Shown here one piece after another: positions 9,721-18,158 of a DNA stretch of 64,000 bases. A program made the translations under genes and the position numbers. Source of the stretch: Magnetococcales bacterium (GTDB lineage: Bacteria; Pseudomonadota; Magnetococcia; Magnetococcales; Magnetaquicoccaceae); contig JADGAR010000009.1 of NCBI GenBank assembly GCA_015231915.1, forward strand, positions 24,758-88,757, given 5' to 3'. Under the pieces are notes generated by a model. It was given only the letters and a program-made list of their open reading frames with translations, searched no databases and was not told the origin of the DNA. Positions within the stretch are counted from its first letter, which is position 1. Each line of letters opens with the position of its first letter.

Positions 9721-10620
9721 TCACAATGTCCGCACCTGCTTCAGTTTATGCATCGCATAGCCCATCAACTGGCGGACATCCGCCAGATTCGCCTCCTCCT
9801 GGAAGGCGGTGGCCGGCGTGATGACATGGTTCAATCCCAGACTGGCCTTGAGGGGTTGCAGTTCCGCCAGGGCCATGCCCACCATATTGAGCACATCGGA
9901 AGGCAGCACCCCAGCGGCCTTGCGAAACGGCGCGAAATCGACCACCGCGATCCCGGCCAACCGCTGGAGACGCTGCACTTCGGCCATCAACTCGAAACTG
10001 ACGCGCAAACACTCCTCCAGGGTGGTGGCTGGCTCCTTGGCCGGAGGAAAAGCGACATCCTGAATCCGCAATTGCCGGAGCACGGCGTCGATATCCGCAT
10101 GGAGCCGCCTGACCTCGGCGTAGATGGTGACCGCATCGACCTCATGCTGGTTGAGCACATCCCATTGCATGGAGATGGCATTGAACAGATTGAAGACATC
10201 CTGGGGGGTCTTGTCCGTGGCGGGCGCAAGCGGTGCGGTGGTGGCATCGATCCCCAGACGACGCTTGATGATGAAAATCTCGGCCAGAATCCGTTGGGTC
10301 TGTTCGTAATTCATGGCCGGCTCCAGGTTGGGAACCGGTTCCACATCGGAAACCGTGAGCCTCGGCATGCCATGCAAGGCGCGAAACCTGTTGATTTTCA
10401 ACAAAATCAATCCGGTCTTCTGCCAGACATGACGCGGTTGCAGAACCATCCGCACCGGTTGGACCGCTTTCTCGCCCCGGATTTGCAGATGATCGGCGAG
10501 CAGTTCCATTTCGGCCTTGATCCGCAGCGCCTGGGTGTAGACATCGGACGGGGTGATTTCCGCCGCACCGACCGGCCAGACCAGGACAACCGCCAGCAGC
10601 AGTGCGAGCAGCTGCGTCAT
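9721..10620 (-). CDS. Secreted protein with three P-S/Q-D-V modules
   Basis: 299 residues with a clear Sec signal peptide (MTQLLALLLAVVLVWPVGAA, cleavage near 20). The mature part is helical and contains three related modules that open with TPSDVY (about 22), TPQDVF (about 140) and LPSDVL (about 240), each followed by a helix in which Leu and Ala recur. I do not recognise a named domain. It overlaps the cNMP-binding gene by ATGA and lies 19 bp upstream of the Cache-domain kinase, so a periplasmic partner or ligand-binding co-sensor for that kinase is a reasonable inference. No lipobox and no cysteine-rich metal site is seen. Confidence 0.8.
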   Translation of the reverse strand: MTQLLALLLAVVLVWPVGAAEITPSDVYTQALRIKAEMELLADHLQIRGEKAVQPVRMVLQPRHVWQKTGLILLKINRFRALHGMPRLTVSDVEPVPNLEPAMNYEQTQRILAEIFIIKRRLGIDATTAPLAPATDKTPQDVFNLFNAISMQWDVLNQHEVDAVTIYAEVRRLHADIDAVLRQLRIQDVAFPPAKEPATTLEECLRVSFELMAEVQRLQRLAGIAVVDFAPFRKAAGVLPSDVLNMVGMALAELQPLKASLGLNHVITPATAFQEEANLADVRQLMGYAMHKLKQVRTL

Positions 10621-11060
10621 GCCTGCCCCCCGATGGTCTGCTTGAGGGCCTCCAGGCGATTCATGAGAAGCCTGACCGCCTGATGCTGGATCTTTACCTT
10701 CAACTCCGGCGGCAGGAGGGAAAAGTGTTTTTCTTCCAGTTGAAAGACAATGCTCTTGACAAGCGCGATCACGTTGGTGGTGCGTACCTGGCGTGCCACG
10801 AAGGCGATCTCGCCGAAGATGTCCCCCGGATGCAGGGTGGCCAAGCGCCCTTCCGGGTCGTTTTGTTTGGTCACCTTGACCTCGCCGCTCACCAGGACGA
10901 ACAGGGTTCGGTCCACACCCCCTTCGCGAATGATGAACTCCCCAGGTTGCACGACCTTGAAAAAGCCGTTATGGTAAACGTGTTCCATCTCCTGGATGGT
11001 GAACTCGACGAAGAACGGAATGCCCGCGAGACGATTCTTGAGCGTTGCGAATGGTTCCAT
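10617..11060 (-). CDS. Cyclic nucleotide-binding domain protein
   Basis: 147 residues, a single cNMP-binding (CAP_ED) beta-barrel: FKVVQPGEFIIREGG, LFVLVSGEVKV and the phosphate-binding-cassette region LHPGDIFGEIAFV. There is no C-terminal helix-turn-helix, so it is not a complete CRP/FNR regulator; the short tail is helical. The usual Arg of the cassette is not obvious (the sequence runs FVARQVRTTNV), so true cAMP or cGMP binding is uncertain. The start at ATG 11060 is preceded by a strong purine-rich GGGAGGAGGG; the longer frame to 11225 has no such support. It is the first gene of the signalling operon and may act as a regulatory subunit for its partners. Confidence 0.87.
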   Translation of the reverse strand: MEPFATLKNRLAGIPFFVEFTIQEMEHVYHNGFFKVVQPGEFIIREGGVDRTLFVLVSGEVKVTKQNDPEGRLATLHPGDIFGEIAFVARQVRTTNVIALVKSIVFQLEEKHFSLLPPELKVKIQHQAVRLLMNRLEALKQTIGGQA

Positions 11061-11100
11061 GACCACCCCTCCTCCCTGTTTGCCATCCGAATGGAGCGTG

Positions 11101-11331
11101 ATGCCGGAACAACGCCGGGTGACCCACTTGGCCTCCGGCCTGATTCTGCAATTCCAGCCCGGCCTGGACGGCTCCGGCGCCATGAGCGTGGACACCCCCA
11201 ATCCCGATGCACTGCCCCCCGCCACATCCCCGGAAGAGGCCGCGCGTCTGGTCCAGGCCGGCTGGGAGGCCTATGCCAGGGTGGCGGAAATGGCCCTGGC
11301 AAGTCAAGTCGAATGTGATCCCCAGGAATGA
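11101..11331 (+). CDS. Small hypothetical protein
   Basis: A 76-residue frame from ATG 11101 with GGAG 7 nt upstream, divergent from the cNMP-binding gene and convergent with apaH. The N-terminal half is beta-like (VTHLASGLILQF), followed by a Pro-rich linker and a helix (SPEEAARLVQAGWEAYARVAEMAL). No signal peptide, no known family. The RBS, codon use and lack of any competing gene favour a real small protein; the longer frame from 10996 would run antisense through the divergent gene's start and is less likely. Confidence 0.5.
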   Translation: MPEQRRVTHLASGLILQFQPGLDGSGAMSVDTPNPDALPPATSPEEAARLVQAGWEAYARVAEMALASQVECDPQE

Positions 11332-11346
11332 ATCCCGCAAAAAAAT

Positions 11347-12183
11347 TCAGCCGATCTCCGGCTTGACATAGCAGGGACAAGGAACTTGAAACCGGGGGCG
11401 CTCCGGGTGATCCAGCCGCAGGGCCGTGAGTTTGCCGCCATACACACACCCGGAATCGAGTCCGTAATACCCGCCGCCGATGGTCAGGCCGGCTGCGGCC
11501 CAATGGCCGTAGACCATGACCTCCGGCTCCGGCAGGGGACGCATCCCGTACCACGGCGTCCAGTCGGGGGGCGACTCCGCCAAGCCGGCGGGATTGGCCC
11601 ACACCAGCCGCCCCTCCGGCGTGCAATAGCGGATGCGGGTCATCACCGCCAAGGCGAAACGCAACCGGGCCATCTCGTCCGGGTCGTCCGGCTCCTGTTC
11701 CGGAAACGGCTCCCGGAACCCGGCAAGCAGCCGCGTCAACCCTGCGTCGTCCCGCAACACCGCGCTCAGACGGGCGGCGAACGCAAAGGCATCGGCCATG
11801 GTCCAGTCCGGATAAAGACCGGCGTGGACCATCGTCACCCCCAGCGACGCCTCCCGGTGCATCAGGGGCAGCGCGCGGAGCCAGGACAGGATCCGGGCCG
11901 CATCCGGGGCCTGGGCCAACGCACCCAAATGGGATTGAAAAAAACCATCCGCCAGGCCGCTCATCCCCATGATGGCCCGCGCCTCATGATTGCCAAGTAA
12001 AGTAATTGCGCCTTCCCCCAGGTCACGCACGAAACGCACGGTCCCCAACGAATCCGGCCCCCGATTGAGGATGTCCCCGACGAACAGCAACCGATCCCTC
12101 TGGGGGCGAAAATCGATCTGTGCGAGCAACGCCTGCAGTTCCGGCAGGCAACCGTGTACATCGCCGATGGCGTAGACGGCCAC
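11347..12183 (-). CDS. apaH: Symmetrical Ap4A hydrolase
   Basis: 278 residues of the metallophosphoesterase fold, matching ApaH, which splits diadenosine tetraphosphate into two ADP and removes Np4A caps from RNA. Metal-ligand motifs are present in order: GDVHGC, GDILNRGPDS, GNHEAR and HAG. Start: GTG 12183, whose G is also the last base of the preceding CYTH stop codon TAG, giving a one-base overlap; the longer frame from 12210 has no ribosome-binding support. It is the last gene of the CBS, guanylate-kinase-like, CYTH, apaH run, all on nucleotide or polyphosphate themes. Confidence 0.93.
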   Translation of the reverse strand: MAVYAIGDVHGCLPELQALLAQIDFRPQRDRLLFVGDILNRGPDSLGTVRFVRDLGEGAITLLGNHEARAIMGMSGLADGFFQSHLGALAQAPDAARILSWLRALPLMHREASLGVTMVHAGLYPDWTMADAFAFAARLSAVLRDDAGLTRLLAGFREPFPEQEPDDPDEMARLRFALAVMTRIRYCTPEGRLVWANPAGLAESPPDWTPWYGMRPLPEPEVMVYGHWAAAGLTIGGGYYGLDSGCVYGGKLTALRLDHPERPRFQVPCPCYVKPEIG

Positions 12184-12674
12184 TAGGCGGACTCCCGACC
12201 TGCCCCCCAACGGGAGAAGGGTGCATGCACCAGATTGGCATTGAAATAGCGGGAGTCCTCGGAGACCTCCTGGCCAACCCAGGGGGGCAATTCTACGGCC
12301 TGGCGGGCATCGGTCAACTCCACCTCGGCCACGATCAGTCCCCGGTTCTCCCCCTGGAACTCATCGACCTCCCAGGTCAAGCCGCCCTGATCGATCCGGT
12401 AACGGATCTTCTCGATGAGCGGGCGCTCGCACAGGGTATCCAGGAGGATGCGGGCATCCTCGATGGGAATCGGGTATTCGAATTCGGGACGCGCCAGATC
12501 CACGGCCAGCCCCTTGATGGTCAGGGTGGCCCGGTCACCGGCGATGCGCACCCTGACCACCCGCTCCTTGACCGTGGAGAGGAACCCCTGCCGGTACTCG
12601 ATGCCCACGCCCAATGAACGCCACGCATCCCCTCGCACCAGAAAGCGGCGCTCGATCTCCTTGCCCACGGTCAC
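12183..12674 (-). CDS. CYTH-domain triphosphatase-like protein
   Basis: 163 residues, a complete CYTH tunnel-fold protein. It carries the N-terminal EIERRF form of the E-x-E-x-K/R motif, alternating basic and acidic strands (VVRVRIAGDRATLTIKG, EIEKIRYRI-like segments) and EVDEF in the second half, as in bacterial inorganic triphosphatases such as NE1496/ygiF-type enzymes. Expected activity is metal-dependent hydrolysis of tripolyphosphate or a nucleoside triphosphate; substrate is inferred from family only. GTG start at 12674, 9 bp after the guanylate-kinase-like gene, and one-base overlap with apaH downstream. Confidence 0.9.
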   Translation of the reverse strand: MTVGKEIERRFLVRGDAWRSLGVGIEYRQGFLSTVKERVVRVRIAGDRATLTIKGLAVDLARPEFEYPIPIEDARILLDTLCERPLIEKIRYRIDQGGLTWEVDEFQGENRGLIVAEVELTDARQAVELPPWVGQEVSEDSRYFNANLVHAPFSRWGAGRESA

Positions 12675-12683
12675 ACCCCCTGG

Positions 12684-13442
12684 TTATGGAATCATGTCCT
12701 CGGTCCAGCGCTCGTCCACGAACACCGGGTCGCTTTCCCCCCGCAGCACCGAGGCGAAGGCCAGCATCGCCTTGCGGGCGCTGCCGATGGGATAGTAGAA
12801 GGCATCCCAGTTCTCGTTGCCCTCGCCATCGTGCACCGGGATGACGTAATCGAACTTCCAGGCCTCCCGCATCTCGGTCAGGGCGCTGGAACACCGTTTT
12901 TCGATGTTCTCCAGATCGCGCAAGGACAGATACTGCTTCTGCCGCGTGGTGCGATGCAGGAGTTTGCGGCGCTGCACATCCGAGACGAACTTGCTCAACT
13001 CCACGCCGACGGGCAGGGACTTGAGGTAGACGATCTCCTCGCGGGAGAGGGGGGAGAGAAAGATCGTCACCGTGGGAAACCGCTCGAAGAGGCCTGCTTC
13101 CCGCAGTTTGCCGGGGACGAAGGGATTGCCCTCGAAGAAGGGGGTCTGGCCTGCGTCGAAAATCCGCTGAATCTGGGCCACCTCCAGGGCCTGCAGGTCG
13201 CCGCGCACGTCGGCGACGATGTAGCCGTCCTTGCCGCGCAAGGCCTCGATCTCCCCGCGGGGCCGGAAATAGTAATCCACCCCCTCCTCCTCGCCCGGCC
13301 TGGGGGCACGGTCGTTGAACAACACGAGCTGTTTGAAACCAGCCGTCAGTTCCGGATGGAACATCCGCATGATGCGAAACAGTGGCCCCTTGCCCACGCA
13401 GGAAGGGCCGGACAGGACGACGATACGGTTGTTCATTGCCAT
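12684..13442 (-). CDS. Guanylate-kinase-like P-loop protein
   Basis: 252 residues with a P-loop GPSCVGKG at about 12-19 followed by segments typical of the guanylate kinase superfamily (DYYFRPRGEIEAL, VADVRGDLQALEVAQI, VTIFLSPLSREEI). It is longer than housekeeping Gmk (about 205) and lacks the canonical TTR-P-GE segment in its usual form (here FNDRAPRPGEEEGVDYYF), so substrate is uncertain. It sits between a CBS protein and a CYTH triphosphatase. It could phosphorylate GMP or another nucleotide, or be a diverged homologue with a regulatory role. Confidence 0.8.
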   Translation of the reverse strand: MAMNNRIVVLSGPSCVGKGPLFRIMRMFHPELTAGFKQLVLFNDRAPRPGEEEGVDYYFRPRGEIEALRGKDGYIVADVRGDLQALEVAQIQRIFDAGQTPFFEGNPFVPGKLREAGLFERFPTVTIFLSPLSREEIVYLKSLPVGVELSKFVSDVQRRKLLHRTTRQKQYLSLRDLENIEKRCSSALTEMREAWKFDYVIPVHDGEGNENWDAFYYPIGSARKAMLAFASVLRGESDPVFVDERWTEDMIP

Positions 13443-13482
13443 TTCCCTCGAGCCAAAGAAAATCCCCGACGCGGGGAGTGGA

Positions 13483-13941
13483 TCACATCGCCAATTCCCG
13501 TTTGAAAATGGCCTTGTGAATGTCGCCCAGGCTGACGATGCCCACCAGTTTGTCGCCCTCCTCCACCACCGGGATGCGGCGGAAGCGGTGCAGATCCATC
13601 TGGGAGGCGGCCAGCATCACCGGATCGTCCGGAGAGACGGAAAAGACCCGATGGGTCATGAGTTCCTCGACCTTCTTCGAGAGCACGTCCTGATAGGCAT
13701 CCAGCATGGAGTCGAAATCCCGTGCGCGGATCGGATCCCGCAGAAAATTGCGGTATCCGGGCAACAGGGCGTTCAGGATGTCCTTTTCCGAGATCATGCC
13801 CACCAGCCGGTTCTCTCCCTCGATCACGGGCAGGCCGCTGATCTTGTTGGTACAGATTACCACCGCCACAGAGCGGACCGGATCGTCCTTTCTGACGGTA
13901 CGAACGTCCTTGATCATCACGTCTTTGACTAGCATGGCCAT
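13483..13941 (-). CDS. Tandem CBS-domain protein
   Basis: 152 residues made almost entirely of two CBS domains: the first about 1-60 (VKDVMIKDVRTV through GLPVIEGENRLVGMISEKDIL), the second about 90-150 (VEELMTHRVFSV through RIPVVEEGDKLVGIVSLGDI). Such stand-alone Bateman modules bind adenine nucleotides and gate partner proteins. Two in-frame ATGs (13941 and 13935) follow AAAAAAAGGAT; the second has better spacing. Located just upstream of the guanylate-kinase-like gene. No enzymatic domain is attached. Confidence 0.9.
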   Translation of the reverse strand: MAMLVKDVMIKDVRTVRKDDPVRSVAVVICTNKISGLPVIEGENRLVGMISEKDILNALLPGYRNFLRDPIRARDFDSMLDAYQDVLSKKVEELMTHRVFSVSPDDPVMLAASQMDLHRFRRIPVVEEGDKLVGIVSLGDIHKAIFKRELAM

Positions 13942-13973
13942 TATCCTTTTTTTGTCTGACGAAGGCGAATTTT

Positions 13974-14480
13974 TCACCGAAGCCTGTCAGCTTCACTCAA
14001 TTCCCCCGGCTTGTCAAGGTGCAACGACTCTGCCAGCCGGCACACCATGACCAGGGCGTCCTCCAATCCCTGGCGGCCACGATAGTAACCGCGCCGCATG
14101 GCAAGGATTTCAAAGCCCATGGCCTCGTAGAGCATGCGGGCGACGTGATTGGCGGCGCGCACCTCCAGGAGCACGCTGCGCGCCTGTTCCCGTCGCGCCT
14201 TGCGCAGCACCCCGGCCACCAGCCGCCTGCCCAGCCCCTGACGGCGAAAGGCGGGGGCCACCCCCAGCTTGAGGAGATGCCACTCGTCGAACTGCCGGCG
14301 CGCCACCACGTACCCGGCCAGTCGGCCCTGCTCGTCCACCACCGCCCGCATCCAGGAGCCGAGCCGCCATTCGTCGCGAAACAGCTCCACGGACCAGGGG
14401 GTGACCGACACCTGCTGCTCCAGGGCCGCCACCGCCTCCAGCAGGGCCTGGGCAACGGGCCGAACGCGCAACGTCGTCAT
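13974..14480 (-). CDS. rimI: Ribosomal-protein N-acetyltransferase
   Basis: 168 residues, a GNAT acetyltransferase. RimI acetylates the N-terminal alanine of ribosomal protein S18 using acetyl-CoA. Visible motifs: the central strand YVVARRQFDEWHLLKLGV, the acetyl-CoA loop RRQGLGRRLVAG (Q/R-x-x-G-x-G/A), LEVRAANHVARMLYEAMGF and RRGYY, which are the typical RimI signature. Start ATG 14480 overlaps the tsaB stop by ATGA; the much longer frame to 15260 lies inside tsaB and dinG and is not used. Pairing with tsaB is widespread in bacteria and supports the call. Confidence 0.93.
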   Translation of the reverse strand: MTTLRVRPVAQALLEAVAALEQQVSVTPWSVELFRDEWRLGSWMRAVVDEQGRLAGYVVARRQFDEWHLLKLGVAPAFRRQGLGRRLVAGVLRKARREQARSVLLEVRAANHVARMLYEAMGFEILAMRRGYYRGRQGLEDALVMVCRLAESLHLDKPGELSEADRLR

Positions 14481-15160
14481 GCCGGCTCCCTGGCATCGGA
14501 GCGGCGCAGATAGAGGGGTTCCAGCCAGGCATCCGCGATGCCGTCCGGGGTGTGACGCCGTTGCCGCGCCAGCGCCCCCAGCAAGGCGGCGTCCGGCTGC
14601 CAGGCTGCGGGGGGCAGCGGCAGAAAACGCTCCCCCAAAGCCTGGCGGAACCCTTCGCCATAAGGGAGCAATCCGTTGCCGGTCAGCCGCACCGGGCCAT
14701 CCGCCAGACGGGCCAGCTCGCCGGCCAGCCAGACCGGATCGTACACCCCCGGCTCCACCAGGGATTGGCCACCCCGCCGCGCCTGGGCATAGACCTCGGA
14801 GCGGCGGGCGTCGATCAGGGCCACGGCCAGGCCATCCCCCTCCTCCGCCCCGGCAAGCAGCACCTCCAGGGTGGAGATCCCCACCAGCGGCGCGCCGGTG
14901 GCCACCGCCAACCCCTTGGCCACCCCCAGGGCGATGCGCGCCCCGGTGAAGGAACCCGGCCCCACGGTCACCGCCAGCAGGGCAAGCTCCCCGGGGCGCC
15001 AGCCCGTCTCGGCCAGCCCCTGCTCCAGCGCTTGCGCCAGCAGCACCACATGCCCTTCCGGCCCCTCGAAAGCGGCCCGCGCCACCACCCGATCCCCGTC
15101 CAACAGGGCCATGCTCCCGCGCGGCAGCGAAGTATCCATGGCCAACACCTTGTCGCTCAT
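14477..15160 (-). CDS. tsaB: tRNA t6A synthesis protein TsaB
   Basis: 227 residues of the ASKHA fold. TsaB is the non-catalytic partner that pairs with TsaD in forming N6-threonylcarbamoyladenosine at tRNA position 37. N-terminal LAMDTSLPRGSMALL, the signature VTVGPGSFTGARIALGVAKGLA and ALIDARRSEVYAQ are diagnostic. ATG 15160 overlaps the helicase stop by ATGA, and the 3' end overlaps rimI the same way. No tsaD in this window. Confidence 0.94.
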   Translation of the reverse strand: MSDKVLAMDTSLPRGSMALLDGDRVVARAAFEGPEGHVVLLAQALEQGLAETGWRPGELALLAVTVGPGSFTGARIALGVAKGLAVATGAPLVGISTLEVLLAGAEEGDGLAVALIDARRSEVYAQARRGGQSLVEPGVYDPVWLAGELARLADGPVRLTGNGLLPYGEGFRQALGERFLPLPPAAWQPDAALLGALARQRRHTPDGIADAWLEPLYLRRSDAREPA

Positions 15161-17094
15161 GCGAAAAAACGGCGCACCGCCTCCAGCTCGTGAGTGACCG
15201 GCGCCTGCGGCAAACCGGCCAGAAAATCCCGTCCATACCCCTTGGTATGCAGACGCACATCCAGAACCGCCATCACCCCGCGGTCGTCGCTCTTGCGCAT
15301 CAGCCGCCCCAAACCCTGCTTGAGGGTGAGAATCGCCTGGGGCAGGAACAACTCGCGAAAGGAATTGCCCCGATTGAGTTCCACCCAGCGGCGCCGGGCA
15401 GCGGTCAACGGCTCCCCCGGCGAGGGAAACGGCAGGCGGTCCACCACCACCAAAGAGAGGGTCTCTCCCGGTGCGTCCACCCCCTCCCAGAAACTGGCCA
15501 CCCCCAGCAGGACCGAAGAGGTCTCCCGCTTGAAGGCGTCCAGCAACGCGGCGTTCGAGGCATCGCCCTGGGCGAGGATCCGGTACGGCAGATGCCCCTC
15601 CAGACCGGCGCGGGCGGCCTCCAGCATGCGGTAACTGGTGAACAGACACAAGGCGCGTCCGGAACTGACGGTCAACAACGCGCGAATCTCCCGGACCATC
15701 GCATCGGCGAAGCCCGCATCGGTCGGCTCCGGCAGGTGCCTGGGCAGATAGAGCAACGTCCGCTCCCGGTAGTTGAACTGATGGGGCAGTTGACAGAGGG
15801 TCACCTTCTCCTCCGGCAGGCCCAGCTGCTCCCGGAAAAAGGCGAACCCACCCGGCGGCGGACCGGAGGAGAGGGTGGCGGACGTGAACACCGCCGTCCT
15901 GGCACGGGGATGGAGCAGCTCCCGCATCAAGGACCCGGTCTCCAGGGGGGCGGCGGAGAGGAGAATCCCCCGGCCACGGGTTTCGTACCAGTAGACCCGC
16001 GCGGGGTCGTTCAGGGCGCGCACCGTGGCTGCGGCATCCCGCAACTCCCCGGCGCGGCGTCCGCAGGCGGAGACCCCGGCACTGCGGGTCCGATGAGGCT
16101 CCAGGGTCTCCTGCAGGGTGAGCAAGGCCCATTCCACCGCGTTGATGGCGCCACCCGCATCCCCGCGCAGGTCATCCGGGGCGAGGCCCTCGCGCCGGTC
16201 CTCCTGGGGAAAGGCGTTGCGCAGCCGAAAGGAGGCCTCCTCCAGGCCGGCCAGGGCGGTCATGACATCCTCGTCCCCGCCGCCCACCTCGTTCAGCTCC
16301 CGCCGGGAGTCGTTGACCAGCTCCCGCAGCTTGTGATTGGTGACCTCGATGGCGAAAAAACGGGTCGCCACATCCGGGATGCGGTGGGCCTCGTCGAAGA
16401 CCACGGCATCGTATTTGGGCAGGATTTCGCCGAAGCCCCCCTCCTTGACCGCCAGGTCCGCGAAAAAGAGATGATGATTGACCACCACCAGATTGACCGC
16501 CCGCGCCCGCTCCCGCGCCCGGTTGAGAAAACAGGCCTCGAAATCGGGGCACTTGCGACCCGTGCAATGATCCCCGCCCGCGTTGATCCCGGCCCACAGG
16601 TTGAGGCTCTCGGGCATCTCCTTGCATTCGTCCCGCTCGCCGGTGGTGGTCCGACCGGCCCACTCCGTCAGCCTGAGCGCCCACTCCCGCTCCCCTTTCG
16701 CCACCGGCATCCCCATGGTCTGCATGCCGCGCCAGCGATGCAGACAGAGATAATTGCCCCGTCCCTTGAGCACCGCAGCGGTGAACGGACGCCCGGAGGC
16801 CAATCGCGCCAGGTGCAGGTCCTTCTCCATGATCTGATCCTGCAGGGCCTTGGTGGCCGTGGAGACGATCACCCGCCGTCCCAGGTTGAGCAGCGGCAAC
16901 AGATAGGCCAGGGTCTTGCCCGTGCCGGTGGGGGCCTCCACCAGGAGGCTCCCCTCTGCCAGGGCAACACCGGCCACCAGGGAGGCCATGCGCAACTGCA
17001 CCTCGCGCGGCTCCCAGCCCGGCAGGGCGCCGGACAAGGGACTGCCCGCCCCCAGGAGTCCGTTCACCAGGCCCTCGATATCCACGGCGTTCAT
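15157..17094 (-). CDS. dinG: DinG/YoaA-family ATP-dependent helicase
   Basis: 645 residues, a superfamily 2 XPD-like DNA helicase (5'-3' polarity in the family). Walker A EAPTGTGKT at about 53-61, DEAH box at 234-237, and four cysteines (C117, C177, C182, C188) at the positions that hold the 4Fe-4S cluster in DinG/YoaA. C-terminal motifs include TSATL, FTSYRML and GVASFWEGVDAPG and QGLGRLMR. Role: unwinding D-loops, R-loops or stalled structures. The length suits YoaA. ATG 17094 begins 38 bp from the divergent queD gene. First gene of the overlapping helicase-tsaB-rimI set. Confidence 0.93.
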   Translation of the reverse strand: MNAVDIEGLVNGLLGAGSPLSGALPGWEPREVQLRMASLVAGVALAEGSLLVEAPTGTGKTLAYLLPLLNLGRRVIVSTATKALQDQIMEKDLHLARLASGRPFTAAVLKGRGNYLCLHRWRGMQTMGMPVAKGEREWALRLTEWAGRTTTGERDECKEMPESLNLWAGINAGGDHCTGRKCPDFEACFLNRARERARAVNLVVVNHHLFFADLAVKEGGFGEILPKYDAVVFDEAHRIPDVATRFFAIEVTNHKLRELVNDSRRELNEVGGGDEDVMTALAGLEEASFRLRNAFPQEDRREGLAPDDLRGDAGGAINAVEWALLTLQETLEPHRTRSAGVSACGRRAGELRDAAATVRALNDPARVYWYETRGRGILLSAAPLETGSLMRELLHPRARTAVFTSATLSSGPPPGGFAFFREQLGLPEEKVTLCQLPHQFNYRERTLLYLPRHLPEPTDAGFADAMVREIRALLTVSSGRALCLFTSYRMLEAARAGLEGHLPYRILAQGDASNAALLDAFKRETSSVLLGVASFWEGVDAPGETLSLVVVDRLPFPSPGEPLTAARRRWVELNRGNSFRELFLPQAILTLKQGLGRLMRKSDDRGVMAVLDVRLHTKGYGRDFLAGLPQAPVTHELEAVRRFFA

Positions 17095-17132
17095 GCTTGC
17101 CTCCGTCTCCTTCCGCCGCTAGAATGGACCCC

Positions 17133-17564
17133 ATGGAAATCGCCCGCATCTTCACCTTCGAGGCCGCACACCGCCTGGACCACCACGACGGCAAATGCGC
17201 GCGTCTGCACGGGCACGGCTACCGCCTGGAACTGATCCTCGCCGGCCACCCCCGTACCCCCCACCCCAACGATCCCCAATCGGGATTTCTGGTGGATTTC
17301 GGCATCCTCGACCGGCTGGTGCGGGAGGAACTGCTCGCCGGCAAACTGGATCACGTCCTGCTCAACGAGGCCCTGCCGGAACTGCCCTACCCCTCGGCGG
17401 AATACCTGGCGGCCTGGATCGTGGGCTGGTGCATGCGCCATCTCGACGGACGCCGGGAACTGGGCGATGCCCGCATCGCCCGCGTCCGACTGTGGGAGAG
17501 CGACAAGGCCTGGGCCGAGGCCACCCCTGCGGATGCCATTCACCTGGGATTTGCCCTTTCCTGA
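17133..17564 (+). CDS. queD: 6-carboxytetrahydropterin synthase
   Basis: 143 residues, PTPS/QueD family, converting dihydroneopterin triphosphate to 6-carboxy-5,6,7,8-tetrahydropterin in queuosine biosynthesis. Zinc ligands are visible as FEAAHRL and LHGHGY; the catalytic Cys lies in GKCARLHGH. LVDFGILDRLV, LDHVLLNE and PSAEYLAAWI follow the family pattern, and the C-terminal RLWES supplies the substrate-binding Glu. ATG 17133 and 17124 are both possible starts; the family alignment begins near 17133. Divergent from the helicase gene. Other queuosine genes are not in the window. Confidence 0.9.
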   Translation: MEIARIFTFEAAHRLDHHDGKCARLHGHGYRLELILAGHPRTPHPNDPQSGFLVDFGILDRLVREELLAGKLDHVLLNEALPELPYPSAEYLAAWIVGWCMRHLDGRRELGDARIARVRLWESDKAWAEATPADAIHLGFALS

Positions 17565-17584
17565 AACCGGTCGCCGGCAGCCCC

Positions 17585-18082
17585 TCAAGGGAGCGGATTC
17601 CCGATCACCTCGCGGGCGCTCGCCAGCAACACCGCGACGCGGGCGTCGTCCGGGTCGGCGCCATTGAGAATATTGCGCGCGATGGCCGCCCGCAACGCGG
17701 TCTCGTCCCCGCTCTCCCAGGCGGTCAGATAGGCCATGCCGCGTCCTCCTGCCTGCCGCAACAGACGATTCATGCGCGCCCCCATGCGCAGGTCGGTCAC
17801 CCCGCGATTGCGCAGGCTCTCCTCGAACCCCTCGAACGCCATTTCCCACACCGCCTGGGACATGGCCTCCTCGTTGTCGTGGCGGCGCAGACGGTGAACT
17901 GCGGCAGCGGCCAGAAACACCATAACATCGAACCGCAACGGAAAATCGTCGGCGATGGCCAGCCGATCCCCGTGCGTCAAGGCCAGGGTCCGCTCCGCCA
18001 GATGATCGTGAATCGTCATGGCGCGGGCGCGCATGGCCTGTTGCGATCTCTTTTTTGTCTGACGACCCTCGAACCACATCAT
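17585..18082 (-). CDS. Ubiquinol-cytochrome c chaperone (CBP3-like)
   Basis: 165 residues resembling the alphaproteobacterial-type ubiquinol-cytochrome c chaperone family (homologues of mitochondrial CBP3), which assists cytochrome b and bc1 complex assembly. Recognisable pattern: HDHLAERTLALTHGDRLAIADDFPLRFDVMVFLAAAAVHRLR, here in a short helical protein, plus FEESLRNRGVTDLRMGARMNRLLRQ. Starts at ATG 18082 (or 18079). It stands alone, divergent from bamE. The bc1 genes are elsewhere. The C-terminal third is less conserved. Confidence 0.8.
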   Translation of the reverse strand: MMWFEGRQTKKRSQQAMRARAMTIHDHLAERTLALTHGDRLAIADDFPLRFDVMVFLAAAAVHRLRRHDNEEAMSQAVWEMAFEGFEESLRNRGVTDLRMGARMNRLLRQAGGRGMAYLTAWESGDETALRAAIARNILNGADPDDARVAVLLASAREVIGNPLP

Positions 18083-18158
18083 GGAAACCTTGCCCCTGCG
18101 CGCGGTAATAGTATCATGCTTAAGAACAGGTCAACGTCTCATACCATAGAGAAAAGCC

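Noticed and set aside
13974..15260. 428-residue extended frame for rimI
   Set aside because: The extra 260 residues lie out of frame inside tsaB and the helicase; the ATGA overlap at 14480 gives the normal RimI length.
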